This document shows, in pieces, positions 7,242-14,073 of a DNA stretch of 18,993 nucleotides; position 1 is the first letter of the stretch; every line of letters begins with the position of its first letter. Origin of the DNA: GCA-2726865 sp050053595 (lineage in GTDB: Archaea > Thermoproteota > Bathyarchaeia > TCS64). The notes beneath the pieces are model-generated. The model did no database searches. It was not told the DNA's origin and was given only the letters and a program-made list of their open reading frames with translations. A program made the translations under genes and the position numbers. The DNA lies in the NCBI GenBank assembly GCA_050053595.1, contig JASFTK010000020.1:1-18993 (forward strand). Reading direction: 5' to 3'.

Positions 7242-8501
7242 TTACCATCGGCTTTCAAGTTTAAATAACCATGTGAGATATGCCCAGAACCTTACCAGGG
7301 CGTAGTAGGGCCGATAGAACAGGACTATGATGGGTGTCAGGTAGACATATCTTAGATCCCCTTTTCTGGGGGATAGGAGTCCAGCTGTAATTATGGTGAA
7401 TAACTCCATGATGAAATACATGACGATGCTGAGGAGCATGACGTATGGATATGTGGGGAGATAGATGATTGGCAGAGCTATCATCCATATGAACCTGATG
7501 AGCAGCACGATGACATCTATAAAGAACATATCGTAGACTGCAGCGACTAATTTTAAATCGAACCCCTCCTTCGCGAAGAGGTTCCTATGCTTCCAGATGG
7601 TCTCGGCCTGGCCACGGGTCCACCTGATCCTCTGGCGTCTCCAGTCCTCCCATCTCTCAGGGGCGAAGGTCCAGGAGATGGCATTCTCGGCGAAGGCGAG
7701 CCTTTTCCCCAGTTTCCTCATCTTGAAGGTGATGTCGAAGTCCTCTGTTATAGTGTCCCGGTCATATCCCCCTATGGATGTCACCAGGTTCTTATAGAAC
7801 GCGCCGAATGCGCCGGAGATGATGAGGAGAGTCCGAGCGAGGGCCTGAAACCTGCGCCCTAGTTCCATGGAGATCAAATACTCATAGGCTTGGATCTTGA
7901 CCAAGAGGTTCATGCCCCCTTGTTCCCCTCTCAGGACCCTTACATTGCCGGAGGAGGCGATGAAGTCCGGGTTGCCTAGGGGCTTAACCAGTTCTATGAG
8001 GGAGTTCCTCTCGATCAGGGTGTCGGCGTCGACGGTGACTATCACCTCTCCGGTGGCGAAGAATAAGCCATAATTCAGGGCGCCCGCCTTGGAACCGCTT
8101 GAGACATCTCTGTGACTGAGTTTGATCTGCCCCCGATTAGAATAGGGGAGAGCGAGCTGGTATGTCATATCATCGGAGCCGTCGTCCACCACGATTATCT
8201 CTTTGTTTGGATAGTTGGCTTCCAGGGCTGACTCGATTGCCCTCACTATGATCTTCTCCTCGTTGTAGGCCGGTATTATGAGGGATATCTTTGGCATAAA
8301 CGTGGGATCATATTTGATGGTCACGAACTTACGATACAAGGAATTAAGGAGGAGGAACACCGACTTCCCCACGGATCGCACCAAGTCTATCAGGATCAGG
8401 GGCCAGTATGTCAGGAAGAATGTGTAAGGGGTAAAACCATAGAACCAAGTGAGAAAGTTATCAAGGAATACTCCGAACCCTGTCCAGAGATCCAGCACCA
8501 T
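7242..8501 (-). CDS. Membrane-bound processive family 2 glycosyltransferase
   Basis: This 419-residue GT2 enzyme has the hyaluronan/poly-GlcNAc/cellulose synthase layout. Hydrophobic N-terminal segments lie at about 9-55. The cytosolic GT-A domain begins KISLIIPAYNEE near residue 71, with VVDDGSDD at 104-111, DAD at 158-160, TED at 252-254 and the product-binding QRIRW at 290-294. Three or four membrane segments follow in 318-415. TED plus QxxRW indicates an inverting, processive enzyme that extends and exports a polysaccharide; the sugar cannot be read from the sequence. It is flanked by RNase P genes and by the rpoN operon with gaps on both sides, so it is likely a single-gene unit. A T-rich TATA-like stretch about 27 nt upstream suggests a leaderless message. 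Confidence 0.88.
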   Translation of the reverse strand: MVLDLWTGFGVFLDNFLTWFYGFTPYTFFLTYWPLILIDLVRSVGKSVFLLLNSLYRKFVTIKYDPTFMPKISLIIPAYNEEKIIVRAIESALEANYPNKEIIVVDDGSDDMTYQLALPYSNRGQIKLSHRDVSSGSKAGALNYGLFFATGEVIVTVDADTLIERNSLIELVKPLGNPDFIASSGNVRVLRGEQGGMNLLVKIQAYEYLISMELGRRFQALARTLLIISGAFGAFYKNLVTSIGGYDRDTITEDFDITFKMRKLGKRLAFAENAISWTFAPERWEDWRRQRIRWTRGQAETIWKHRNLFAKEGFDLKLVAAVYDMFFIDVIVLLIRFIWMIALPIIYLPTYPYVMLLSIVMYFIMELFTIITAGLLSPRKGDLRYVYLTPIIVLFYRPYYALVRFWAYLTWLFKLESRW

Positions 8502-8523
8502 TCATTGGCAATATATCGGATAA

Positions 8524-8533
8524 CATAAAAAAG
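8524..8533 (-). promoter_or_regulatory. T-rich stretch between rnp2 and the glycosyltransferase (promoter and/or terminator)
   Basis: On the minus strand CCTTTTTTATGTT follows the rnp2 stop by about 10 nt and is centred about 27 nt before the glycosyltransferase ATG. A T-run just after a stop is what archaeal intrinsic terminators look like, and the spacing also suits a TATA box for a leaderless transcript. It may serve both roles. Confidence 0.35.
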
Positions 8534-8541
8534 GTGATAGA

Positions 8542-8859
8542 TTATAGAGGTTCCCGGAGGGATCTCAGGGTCCCGGATACTCTGACCACCGTTGCAGCCA
8601 CCTGGACGCCCGAGATCTGGTCAAGGAGGGCTATAGCCGCCCTCATCTCCCTGATATGGGAATGATTGCATCGAATTATCCCCTCTTGCTCTTTATGGCT
8701 GAACTCGATGAACTTCAACCCCATCTTGGACAGCCCATGATATCCGTAAACACGTCGGATGGCGTCCTTGAAGGCTCCACTGACCTCAGCGTCACTGAAC
8801 TGCTTGAGCCCTGAAACCCTGAAAGCAACGTATCGGCGCTTATACCGCCTCACGGGCAC
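8542..8859 (-). CDS. rnp2: RNase P protein component 2 (Pop5 homologue)
   Basis: This 105-residue protein matches archaeal Pop5. It begins RRYKRRYVAFRVSG, contains an amphipathic FSDAEVSGAFKDAIRRVYG segment, FIEFSHKEQEGIIRCNHSHI and a C-terminal VVRVSGTLRSLRE strand. Pop5 pairs with Rpp30 and binds the catalytic domain of RNase P RNA in 5' tRNA maturation. The gene overlaps the end of rnp3 by 10 nt, consistent with co-translation of the two partner subunits. Confidence 0.9.
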   Translation of the reverse strand: MPVRRYKRRYVAFRVSGLKQFSDAEVSGAFKDAIRRVYGYHGLSKMGLKFIEFSHKEQEGIIRCNHSHIREMRAAIALLDQISGVQVAATVVRVSGTLRSLREPL

Positions 8860-9563
8860 CCAGAGACCTCCCTGACACCTGGGACGACGAATCCCGGGGC
8901 AAGTTTATCCCTGTTCCTTTTTAAAATACGCTTGGGATTCAGGGAGACCGTGTCAAGACCCTCCTCCTCATCCAGGTCGAAGAGCGACATTACAGACGCA
9001 AGAGTCCGGGGGTCACGTAGACCTAGGGGGTGTTGGGCTCCACTCGATGTCACTACGGGGACCCCCACCCTCATAGCATTCTCAATATCTTGTCTGATCC
9101 TACCCATCATTACATCCCATCTGTCGTCGTCTCCTACGAGGAGTTCTGAGAGGTTAAACTCGTAAGCACAGTTTGTACCAGCAGCGAGAGTGGCCTCCTG
9201 TTTATCGAACCAAGTCTTCCTCTTCCCTCGATTGAAGGGGAAGGTCAGGATATCCACCCTATGGTCTTTGGCCGCCTGTCTCGCCACAGATTTGGTGTTG
9301 CACTCCACTGCGACGATCTCGAAGCTCTTTCGTTTCCTCCGGAGATCGATTATGAGCTCGTTGGAGTTCCGCGGCCGGAGATCTAACCGGCTGACAAGGT
9401 CCAACCCGATATCAGAGGCATAACCCCTCAGATCTTCAATGGTAGTAACTTCGCTGGAGACCGCCACTGAATTGAACCCAAGCTTGACGGTGGTTTCCAA
9501 CATCTCTCTCAATAATTGTTCTTCCCCGGGGTCTCTCAGGTGTAGGTCTATGAAGTGCCTCAT
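8850..9563 (-). CDS. rnp3: RNase P protein component 3 (Rpp30 homologue)
   Basis: This encodes 237 residues of the Rpp30 TIM-barrel family: an N-terminal FIDLHLRDP strand, GFNSVAVSSE, DLVSRLDLRPRNSNEL, AVECNTKSVARQAAKDHRVDILTFPF, the AYEFNLSELL segment and VVTSSGAQHPLGLRDPR. Rpp30 forms a heterotetramer with Pop5 that stimulates RNase P RNA. It overlaps the upstream COG1325 gene by 4 nt (ATGA) and rnp2 by 10 nt, so the three genes are one translationally coupled operon. Confidence 0.92.
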   Translation of the reverse strand: MRHFIDLHLRDPGEEQLLREMLETTVKLGFNSVAVSSEVTTIEDLRGYASDIGLDLVSRLDLRPRNSNELIIDLRRKRKSFEIVAVECNTKSVARQAAKDHRVDILTFPFNRGKRKTWFDKQEATLAAGTNCAYEFNLSELLVGDDDRWDVMMGRIRQDIENAMRVGVPVVTSSGAQHPLGLRDPRTLASVMSLFDLDEEEGLDTVSLNPKRILKRNRDKLAPGFVVPGVREVSGCP

Positions 9564-10024
9564 CTCTCGCCCTCGATTATATCTGTAAGTACGGAACGTA
9601 CATAGTCGATCGAGTCGGTGCCGTGAGGGGGGTAGAACCTGAACTTGATCCGGATGGGGTCGGTCTCTTCCATAACAAGTCTCCTCTGGTAAGCCTTCTG
9701 CTTGTCCAGGCGGATATAGAGGTTACTGGAATCGTCGACCCTCTCGTTGAGCTCATCTAGGAGCCGCTCCCGGTCAAGGGTGTTGAGGTTGGTGATCGTG
9801 GAGTTGAGAACCTCCGCCGCCTCACGTCGTTTGATTGTGGCGGTGATCAGGGTTATGCTGTCTTTGAAGTAGCCGCTGAAGGTCTGACTCTTGAACCTGA
9901 CATTCGGTGTGCCCTCGGGTATGACATTCCTGAGGGCTCTCTCCACCTTATCCTCATCCTCAGTTGCGTGAGTGAAGACGGTGAACTCAACCCCCCTCAT
10001 CCTGATTTCACTCGGATCCGCCAT
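9560..10024 (-). CDS. COG1325-type RNA-binding protein, predicted exosome-associated
   Basis: This 154-residue protein resembles the archaeal COG1325/RNA_bind family. It has VEFTVFTHATEDEDKVERAL at the N-terminus, a TFSGYFKDSITLITATI strand pair, a helical middle of charged residues, and a C-terminal IRIKFRFYPPHG segment. The family has been predicted to work with RNA processing or the exosome because it travels with RNase P and exosome genes. Here it is first in an operon with Rpp30 and Pop5, in line with that. No direct activity is known to me. Confidence 0.78.
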   Translation of the reverse strand: MADPSEIRMRGVEFTVFTHATEDEDKVERALRNVIPEGTPNVRFKSQTFSGYFKDSITLITATIKRREAAEVLNSTITNLNTLDRERLLDELNERVDDSSNLYIRLDKQKAYQRRLVMEETDPIRIKFRFYPPHGTDSIDYVRSVLTDIIEGER

Positions 10025-10060
10025 CTGTACCGTATTCCTATCCGGATAAGCCCTTCATAG

Positions 10061-10070
10061 ACATTAAAGG
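10061..10070 (-). promoter_or_regulatory. Candidate TATA box for the COG1325-rnp3-rnp2 operon
   Basis: CCTTTAATGT on the minus strand lies in the 64-nt gap after the larA gene, placing a start site near 10040 and a short leader containing AGGA. A second TATA-like CTTATCC about 24 bp before the ATG is an alternative. Weak call. Confidence 0.3.
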
Positions 10071-10088
10071 TTCTTGGAAGGGGAACGT

Positions 10089-11363
10089 CTATTGAACCGT
10101 GGGAATGATCGAAGGCCCCCCAGGCACAGCCACGATCTCTGGGGACCTCCCTACCTTGTCCATGGCTATCTCAAGCGCTTCCCCGATGTCCCTCGCTGGG
10201 GTCATATGCATCTTTCTTATCGTCTGGGGGGCCACTCCTGTGACGCAGATAACCTCGCATTTTATGAGAACTCTTGCGAGGATCTGGGCTTCCCACTGGT
10301 CTACCATGAAGAACCCTGGTGTCCTGATCGTCTCAAGTATCTCCTCAGGCGTCTCATGGTTCTCCACGAGCTCCCTGAAGTCGGGATGGCCTACACCATC
10401 GACGCATTCTGAGGCGATCACCGTCACACCACCCTCCTTCACCACAGCTTCCCCAACGGTCATCCCCTTCACCGCTTGGTAGAGATCCCTGTCCAGGGGG
10501 AACCCGCCATTCGTCGTTATAACGATGTCGGCCCGAGGGACCCCCACCTTTACACGTTCATCGAGGAAATGAGCCCCCTTCCTGTGGGCTTCTTCGAACT
10601 CCCCCGTAAAGATCCCGGATACCCTTTTCTGGGGGTCTAAGGTGACATTGATGGAGAAATCGAGGCCTCCCAGTTTTGCTCCCTCCACGATCTCCTCGTA
10701 GACGGGGTTACCGCAGAGGATCCCAGCCCTCGCCTCTGGATGGTCGATCATAGGCGTTCCGTGGTTGGCCTTTATGGTCTCAAACCCAGAGACTCCTGGT
10801 AGGATGTTCTTCCCCCCACCTGTGTATCCTGCGAAGAAATGGGGTTCGATGTAACCATCCCCGATGACCAGATCACACCCGTTGACAACCTCGTTGATCC
10901 AGACCGGCGTCCCCCTTGATGTCCGTCCTATCTCAACCAGCGTGTCGGCGTCCCTGGCATAATGGTTCACCACCCCGACCCTGCGAAAGACTGCGGCTCC
11001 CAACCTCTCTCTCAACTCCTCTGCTGTGCTGGCCCTGTGAAGGCCTGTTGCAATAACGACCTTCACATCGTGATCTGAGACCCCCGCATCATTCAGTGTC
11101 TTAAGGACTGTCTCAGTTATCAAGCCACTTGGTGTAGGCCTAGTCGAGTCAGAGACTATGATACAAGGCTTCCTGCAATCCTCTGCCAGAGTCAAGAGGC
11201 TCTCAGATGCTATAGGCTCCTCCAGAGTCCTCTCAAGGGCGGATCTCGGATCTGGGATCGGCTCTATAGGCTTCGGCTCCGCAACGGTGACCAGGTTCCT
11301 TGAGGGGACCTCAGCCTTGAGCCATCCTTTCCCATACGGGAGAGATACTCTCTTGGTTTTCAC
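10089..11363 (-). CDS. LarA family nickel-pincer racemase/epimerase
   Basis: This is a LarA-family (DUF2088) protein that uses the nickel-pincer nucleotide cofactor to move hydride on 2-hydroxyacids. I place the start at a GTG, not the ATG at 11420, for three reasons. CTATTATACC is centred about 25 bp upstream. The 19 extra residues have no family match. With this start D72 and R75 match Lactiplantibacillus LarA numbering exactly, and H109, H175, K185 and H201 are offset by one. The protein is then 424 residues, the length of LarA. Motifs are SDSTRPTP, ATGLHR, PHFFAGYTGGGKNILPG with the cofactor-attaching lysine, and ANHGTPMIDHP. Substrate cannot be deduced, since the family includes lactate, malate and other racemases. 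No cofactor synthesis genes (larB, larC, larE) are in the window. Confidence 0.87.
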   Translation of the reverse strand: MKTKRVSLPYGKGWLKAEVPSRNLVTVAEPKPIEPIPDPRSALERTLEEPIASESLLTLAEDCRKPCIIVSDSTRPTPSGLITETVLKTLNDAGVSDHDVKVVIATGLHRASTAEELRERLGAAVFRRVGVVNHYARDADTLVEIGRTSRGTPVWINEVVNGCDLVIGDGYIEPHFFAGYTGGGKNILPGVSGFETIKANHGTPMIDHPEARAGILCGNPVYEEIVEGAKLGGLDFSINVTLDPQKRVSGIFTGEFEEAHRKGAHFLDERVKVGVPRADIVITTNGGFPLDRDLYQAVKGMTVGEAVVKEGGVTVIASECVDGVGHPDFRELVENHETPEEILETIRTPGFFMVDQWEAQILARVLIKCEVICVTGVAPQTIRKMHMTPARDIGEALEIAMDKVGRSPEIVAVPGGPSIIPTVQ

Positions 11364-11383
11364 GTTCCCATGGTCGTAATACC

Positions 11384-11393
11384 GGTATAATAG
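11384..11393 (-). promoter_or_regulatory. Candidate TATA box for the larA homologue
   Basis: CTATTATACC on the minus strand is centred about 25 bp before the GTG at 11363, the spacing of a leaderless archaeal promoter. Another TATA-like CCATATATC lies at 11424-11432, next to the AACGTT palindrome; it would start transcription near 11402. Confidence 0.45.
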
Positions 11394-11433
11394 ATCACTG
11401 CTTTTCCTCGGAACTCCCATATCGGATATATGG

Positions 11434-11447
11434 AACGTTGTAACGTT
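11434..11447. promoter_or_regulatory. Palindromic AACGTT-GT-AACGTT, candidate operator
   Basis: Two AACGTT hexamers separated by GT make a 14-bp near-perfect dyad in the gap between the small zinc protein gene and the larA homologue. It sits directly upstream of the CCATATATC TATA-like sequence and about 40 bp upstream of the proposed larA TATA box. Position and symmetry suggest a regulator site; no cognate regulator is identified. Confidence 0.35.
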
Positions 11448-11493
11448 GCCGTCTGTCTCTTCTCTTTGACCCCGCTTCGCTTCCCTCGCTAGG

Positions 11494-11781
11494 TCAGGTT
11501 TCCATGGGTACCTTAGGTAGATTGTGGAGATAACGGACTATGTCCAATCCTAGTTCTCTCTCGTGGGTTGTGCAGAACTCCTCATGGTTACTGCAGTATC
11601 TACTTCCGCTGTTAGGGTCGGCTTTGATCAGTAGATGCATGCGGAGAGCCCCCGGTCCCAGCTTAGTAGCGAAGCCGCATCCCTCGACGGGGCAGATGAA
11701 CCTCGAGATCTTCTCTCCGTCGGGGGTCAGCCTCACGTACTTCTTGAGGGGGTCCCTTATTTCGAGACTCATACCCCTCAT
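11494..11781 (-). CDS. Small zinc-finger-like protein, function unknown
   Basis: This encodes about 95 residues with two likely zinc sites: CPVEGCGF followed 13 residues later by MHLL (a C2H2-like pattern missing a clear second histidine), and YCSNHEEFCTTHE (C-x2-H-x3-C-x2-H). The remainder is charged, with RDPLKKYVRLTPDGEKISR before the first finger and a C-terminal LDIVRYLHNL helix. The frame is open to a GTG at 11814, but those first codons overlap a GATATAAG TATA box (11801-11808). The ATG at 11781 (or 11772) fits a leaderless start. It may bind nucleic acid or a protein partner. I do not recognise a characterised homologue. Confidence 0.68.
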   Translation of the reverse strand: MRGMSLEIRDPLKKYVRLTPDGEKISRFICPVEGCGFATKLGPGALRMHLLIKADPNSGSRYCSNHEEFCTTHERELGLDIVRYLHNLPKVPMET

Positions 11782-11800
11782 ATTGGTATTTCCGGTAACG

Positions 11801-11808
11801 GATATAAG
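11801..11808 (-). promoter_or_regulatory. Candidate TATA box for the small zinc-finger gene
   Basis: CTTATATC on the minus strand is centred about 23 bp upstream of the ATG at 11781 and about 32 bp upstream of the ATG at 11772. It rules against translation from the GTG at 11814. Confidence 0.45.
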
Positions 11809-11882
11809 AATCACGGTCCCTTGACACTAAAATCATCCTCTAGATCGAAGGGAGAGGCTGGAGGGCGAGCGTAATAACAAAC

Positions 11883-11890
11883 TTTAACTA
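11883..11890 (+). promoter_or_regulatory. Candidate TATA box for tRNA-Arg
   Basis: TTTAACTA is centred about 30 bp upstream of the first base of the tRNA, allowing a 5' leader of a few nucleotides for RNase P. It lies in the divergent gap (11815-11916) between the zinc-finger gene and the tRNA. Confidence 0.35.
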
Positions 11891-11916
11891 TCAAGGGGTT
11901 TTCACTGTCCAATGCT

Positions 11917-12011
11917 GCGGCCGTGGCTCAGTCTGGATAGAGCGTGGGTCTTCGGATAGTCTTCTAGGGGAAAACCCATGGTCGCGGGTTCGAATCCTGC
12001 CGGCCGCGCCA
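11917..12011 (+). tRNA. tRNA-Arg (anticodon UCG) with 17-nt intron and encoded CCA
   Basis: The acceptor stem GCGGCCG (11917-11923) pairs with CGGCCGC (12001-12007), followed by discriminator G and a genomically encoded CCA (12009-12011). The D stem is GCTC/GAGC. The anticodon stem TGGGT (11945-11949) pairs with ACCCA (11974-11978). The T stem is GCGGG/CCTGC around TTCGAAT. The loop is C32 T33, anticodon TCG at 11952-11954, then G37. Seventeen extra bases follow G37 at the canonical archaeal intron position. The mature molecule is 75 nt plus CCA. UCG reads CGA arginine codons. Confidence 0.95.
11956..11972 (+). other. tRNA intron at position 37/38 (bulge-helix-bulge)
   Basis: The intron ATAGTCTTCTAGGGGAA folds into a standard motif. 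The central 4-bp helix pairs CTTC (tRNA 32-35) with GGGG, with two G-U pairs. The 5' bulge is G36-G37-A and the 3' bulge is A-A-A38. The intron closes as TAG/CTA around a TCTT loop. Cutting after the second base of each bulge joins G37 to A38 and restores a 7-base anticodon loop. Removal is expected by the archaeal splicing endonuclease. Confidence 0.88.
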
Positions 12012-12025
12012 CCTTGAAGGCTACA

Positions 12026-12033
12026 CTTATATT
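12026..12033 (+). promoter_or_regulatory. Candidate TATA box for the COG1751 gene
   Basis: CTTATATT lies 15 nt after the tRNA. A start about 26 bp later (near 12055) leaves a short leader that includes AAGGTGG, 5 nt before the ATG at 12073. Confidence 0.45.
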
Positions 12034-12072
12034 CAGGCCGGATTGATGTTGGACATCCAATAAGGTGGTTCG

Positions 12073-12648
12073 ATGAAGAAGGATATCCTTTACTTCGAGA
12101 GACCCGGGAAGGGGAACACCGAAGAGCTGCTGGTGTTGGCGAAGGAGAGGGCTGCAGAGCTCGGGATAAGAGATGTGGTGGTCGCGACCTCCCACGGCGG
12201 GACGGCTCTAAGGGTCAGAGAGGTCTTCGACGACCCTGGGTTGAACTTGGTGGCTGTCACCATCTGTGAGGGGTTCAAGGAGAAGGGCTGGACCATAACC
12301 GACTCCGAGAGAAGGGGATTGGAGGAGAGGGGGATCGTGGTCCTTACCTCGGTCCACGCCCTGGGAGCGGATGTTTCCTCGGCTTTCTCAGAGAAATACG
12401 GCGGTACCAACCTTGTGAGGGCTGTTCGGGACACATTCTACCGGTTCGGTCAGGGGATGAAGGTCGCCTCCGAGATCGTCATGATGGCAGCGGACGCCGG
12501 GTTGATACCCATGGACAGGGAGATAATGGCCATCGCGGGTACGGGAGACGGGGCTGACACCTGCGTCGTGGTAAAGCCCGCCTATCCCAGGAGATTCTTT
12601 GAGCTGGAGATCAGGGAGATCATCGCGAAGCCCAGGTCCCTCAGCTGA
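12073..12648 (+). CDS. Stand-alone pyruvate kinase C-terminal-domain-like protein (COG1751)
   Basis: This 191-residue protein has the alpha/beta fold of the pyruvate kinase C-terminal domain without the catalytic barrel. Segments seen are DILYFERPGKGNTEELL at 4-20, VVVATSHGGTALRVREVF near 34-51, LVAVTICEGFKEKGW, IVVLTSVHALGADVSS, and IMAIAGTGDGADTCVVVKPAYP near 149-170. It is complete for the family and has a good Shine-Dalgarno (AAGGTGG). Structures exist for archaeal relatives, but the role is unknown; a small-molecule or phosphate site is plausible from the fold. It is the only protein gene on the plus strand here and faces the MFS gene tail to tail, 31 nt apart. Confidence 0.82.
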   Translation: MKKDILYFERPGKGNTEELLVLAKERAAELGIRDVVVATSHGGTALRVREVFDDPGLNLVAVTICEGFKEKGWTITDSERRGLEERGIVVLTSVHALGADVSSAFSEKYGGTNLVRAVRDTFYRFGQGMKVASEIVMMAADAGLIPMDREIMAIAGTGDGADTCVVVKPAYPRRFFELEIREIIAKPRSLS

Positions 12649-12679
12649 TCCATTGAGCCCCTCAACACGACCTTAGCTG

Positions 12680-13963
12680 TTAAACCCCGTTTATCTCTCC
12701 CCCTCTGGGTTCCTCGATGAGAACGTATGTTAGGATTAGCGGGGGGAGCATCAGTACAAACTGGAGGAGGAAGGGCACCTGGTGGCCGACGTTGTCGTAG
12801 AGCCAGCCCCCGAGGAACATCCCTAAGGACAGAAATATCATGGAGAAGAACCCCCGGGAGCCGTTCACCTTCCCCCTGTGTTCTCTGGGGACAAGGTCAG
12901 CGGTCAAGGCTGAAGAAGCTCCATTGATCAGGACTTGGACGAGCCCCACAAAACTCATCGAGACGATTAACCTGAAGAAGTCACCCCACACCAACAGCGG
13001 GACTGCCATGAACCACATCAAGTAGGCTGCCATGAGACCCTTCTTTTTCCCGAACTTGTCAATGAGCTTCCCTGAAGGGATAGCGAGGATTATCATGGAT
13101 ACGAATAGGGCGGTCATGATGTATGAGAAAGCCACGTAGTCGATGCCGAGGTCGTCCAGTATGTAGAGGGTGAAGACGGGCTGGAAGAGTCCGACGGCGA
13201 AATTTACGAGTATGGATGTAACGAAAAGTATGAATGCCGTCCGGGGGACCACCCTCCAGACGTTCACGCTCTCCTTCAGGGAACTGGGGTAGGATCCTAT
13301 CATCTCCTTGAGGTCGATCTTATCAGGGTCCTCCACAGTCTCCTTGAGTCTTGACCGCAGAGCCGCGGCTATCAAGAAGCCGACGACGACCACAATGTAT
13401 GAGAGCCGGACGCTGGGGACGAGACCCATCCGGGTGTACAGTATCCCTGCGATCAGGGGCGCCGGCGTGGTAGAAGCGCTGGCGATGAGCTGGATGATGC
13501 TGAAGCCCATACCCCGCCTCTCCTTGGGCACCGAGTCGGCGATTATCGCGTGTAATGCCGGCTGATAGATGCTGGTGAAACCTACCAATATGGCACCGAT
13601 TAAGATCCACTCCCAACTGGGGGCGAATATGTACAGTATACGCGAGATGCCTGCGAAGAAGGTCATAGTGAAGATTATCCACCTCCGCCCATACTTGTCG
13701 GTGAGGTATCCCCCGGGTATCTGGACCAGCGCTCTAGTGATCATCTCAGCGCTGCCTATTAGGCCGATGATGGCAGCGGTCCCCCCTAATGCTTCGACGT
13801 ATTTGGGATAGTATGTAGCGGGTAGCTCGCTCGCGAAGTCGAGGACCAGCCAGCTCAGGAGCATGATGAGGAAGTTGCCCTGTATGAAGCTGAACTCAGA
13901 GCGTAGCCTACTAAATAATCCTGTCTCCTTGTTATCTACCTCTTGAGCTCCCTCGATCTCCAT
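12680..13963 (-). CDS. MFS transporter (12 membrane segments)
   Basis: This encodes 427 residues of a major facilitator protein. A charged N-terminus of about 28 residues precedes the first helix (FLIMLLSWLVLDFASELPATYY). The loop 2-3 signature GGYLTDKYGRR is at 84-94, and its counterpart SGKLIDKFGKKK lies in the second half near residue 300, so both six-helix halves are intact. A long cytosolic loop (RSRLKETVEDPDKIDLKEMI) separates them. The start is set by GGAGG 7 nt before the ATG. It is the last gene after the beta-solenoid, winged-helix and 29-codon ORFs. The substrate is not predictable; drug or metabolite efflux is as likely as uptake. Confidence 0.88.
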   Translation of the reverse strand: MEIEGAQEVDNKETGLFSRLRSEFSFIQGNFLIMLLSWLVLDFASELPATYYPKYVEALGGTAAIIGLIGSAEMITRALVQIPGGYLTDKYGRRWIIFTMTFFAGISRILYIFAPSWEWILIGAILVGFTSIYQPALHAIIADSVPKERRGMGFSIIQLIASASTTPAPLIAGILYTRMGLVPSVRLSYIVVVVGFLIAAALRSRLKETVEDPDKIDLKEMIGSYPSSLKESVNVWRVVPRTAFILFVTSILVNFAVGLFQPVFTLYILDDLGIDYVAFSYIMTALFVSMIILAIPSGKLIDKFGKKKGLMAAYLMWFMAVPLLVWGDFFRLIVSMSFVGLVQVLINGASSALTADLVPREHRGKVNGSRGFFSMIFLSLGMFLGGWLYDNVGHQVPFLLQFVLMLPPLILTYVLIEEPRGGEINGV

Positions 13964-13974
13964 GGCTTTTCCTC

Positions 13975-14064
13975 CTACTGGCAGCTGCCTGCTTCCCTGA
14001 GGGCGTCTCTTGTATCGACGAGGAGTCCCCTCATCTCCCAGATCCTCTTCTCAATCCCCTTCAT
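13975..14064 (-). CDS. Possible 29-residue small ORF between the winged-helix and MFS genes
   Basis: The 110-nt gap between the winged-helix and MFS genes holds a 29-codon ORF starting ATG at 14064 and ending TAG at 13975-13977. It reads MKGIEKRIWEMRGLLVDTRD and on to ALREAGSCQ, an amphipathic, charged helix with no signal or membrane segment. It is in the same frame as the winged-helix gene, three codons beyond its TAG stop, so it may be a separate small protein or an eroded C-terminal extension. AGGT lies 7 nt before its ATG, a weak Shine-Dalgarno, and its stop runs into the MFS Shine-Dalgarno. Confidence 0.35.
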   Translation of the reverse strand: MKGIEKRIWEMRGLLVDTRDALREAGSCQ

Positions 14065-14073
14065 CAGATTGAC

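Noticed and set aside
10074..10412. 112-codon plus-strand ORF at the end of the larA homologue
   Set aside because: Antisense to the conserved C-terminal part of the racemase; no Shine-Dalgarno or promoter and no recognisable domain.
11902..12195. 97-codon minus-strand ORF
   Set aside because: It spans the whole tRNA-Arg and the start of the plus-strand COG1751 gene, and its translation has no family resemblance.
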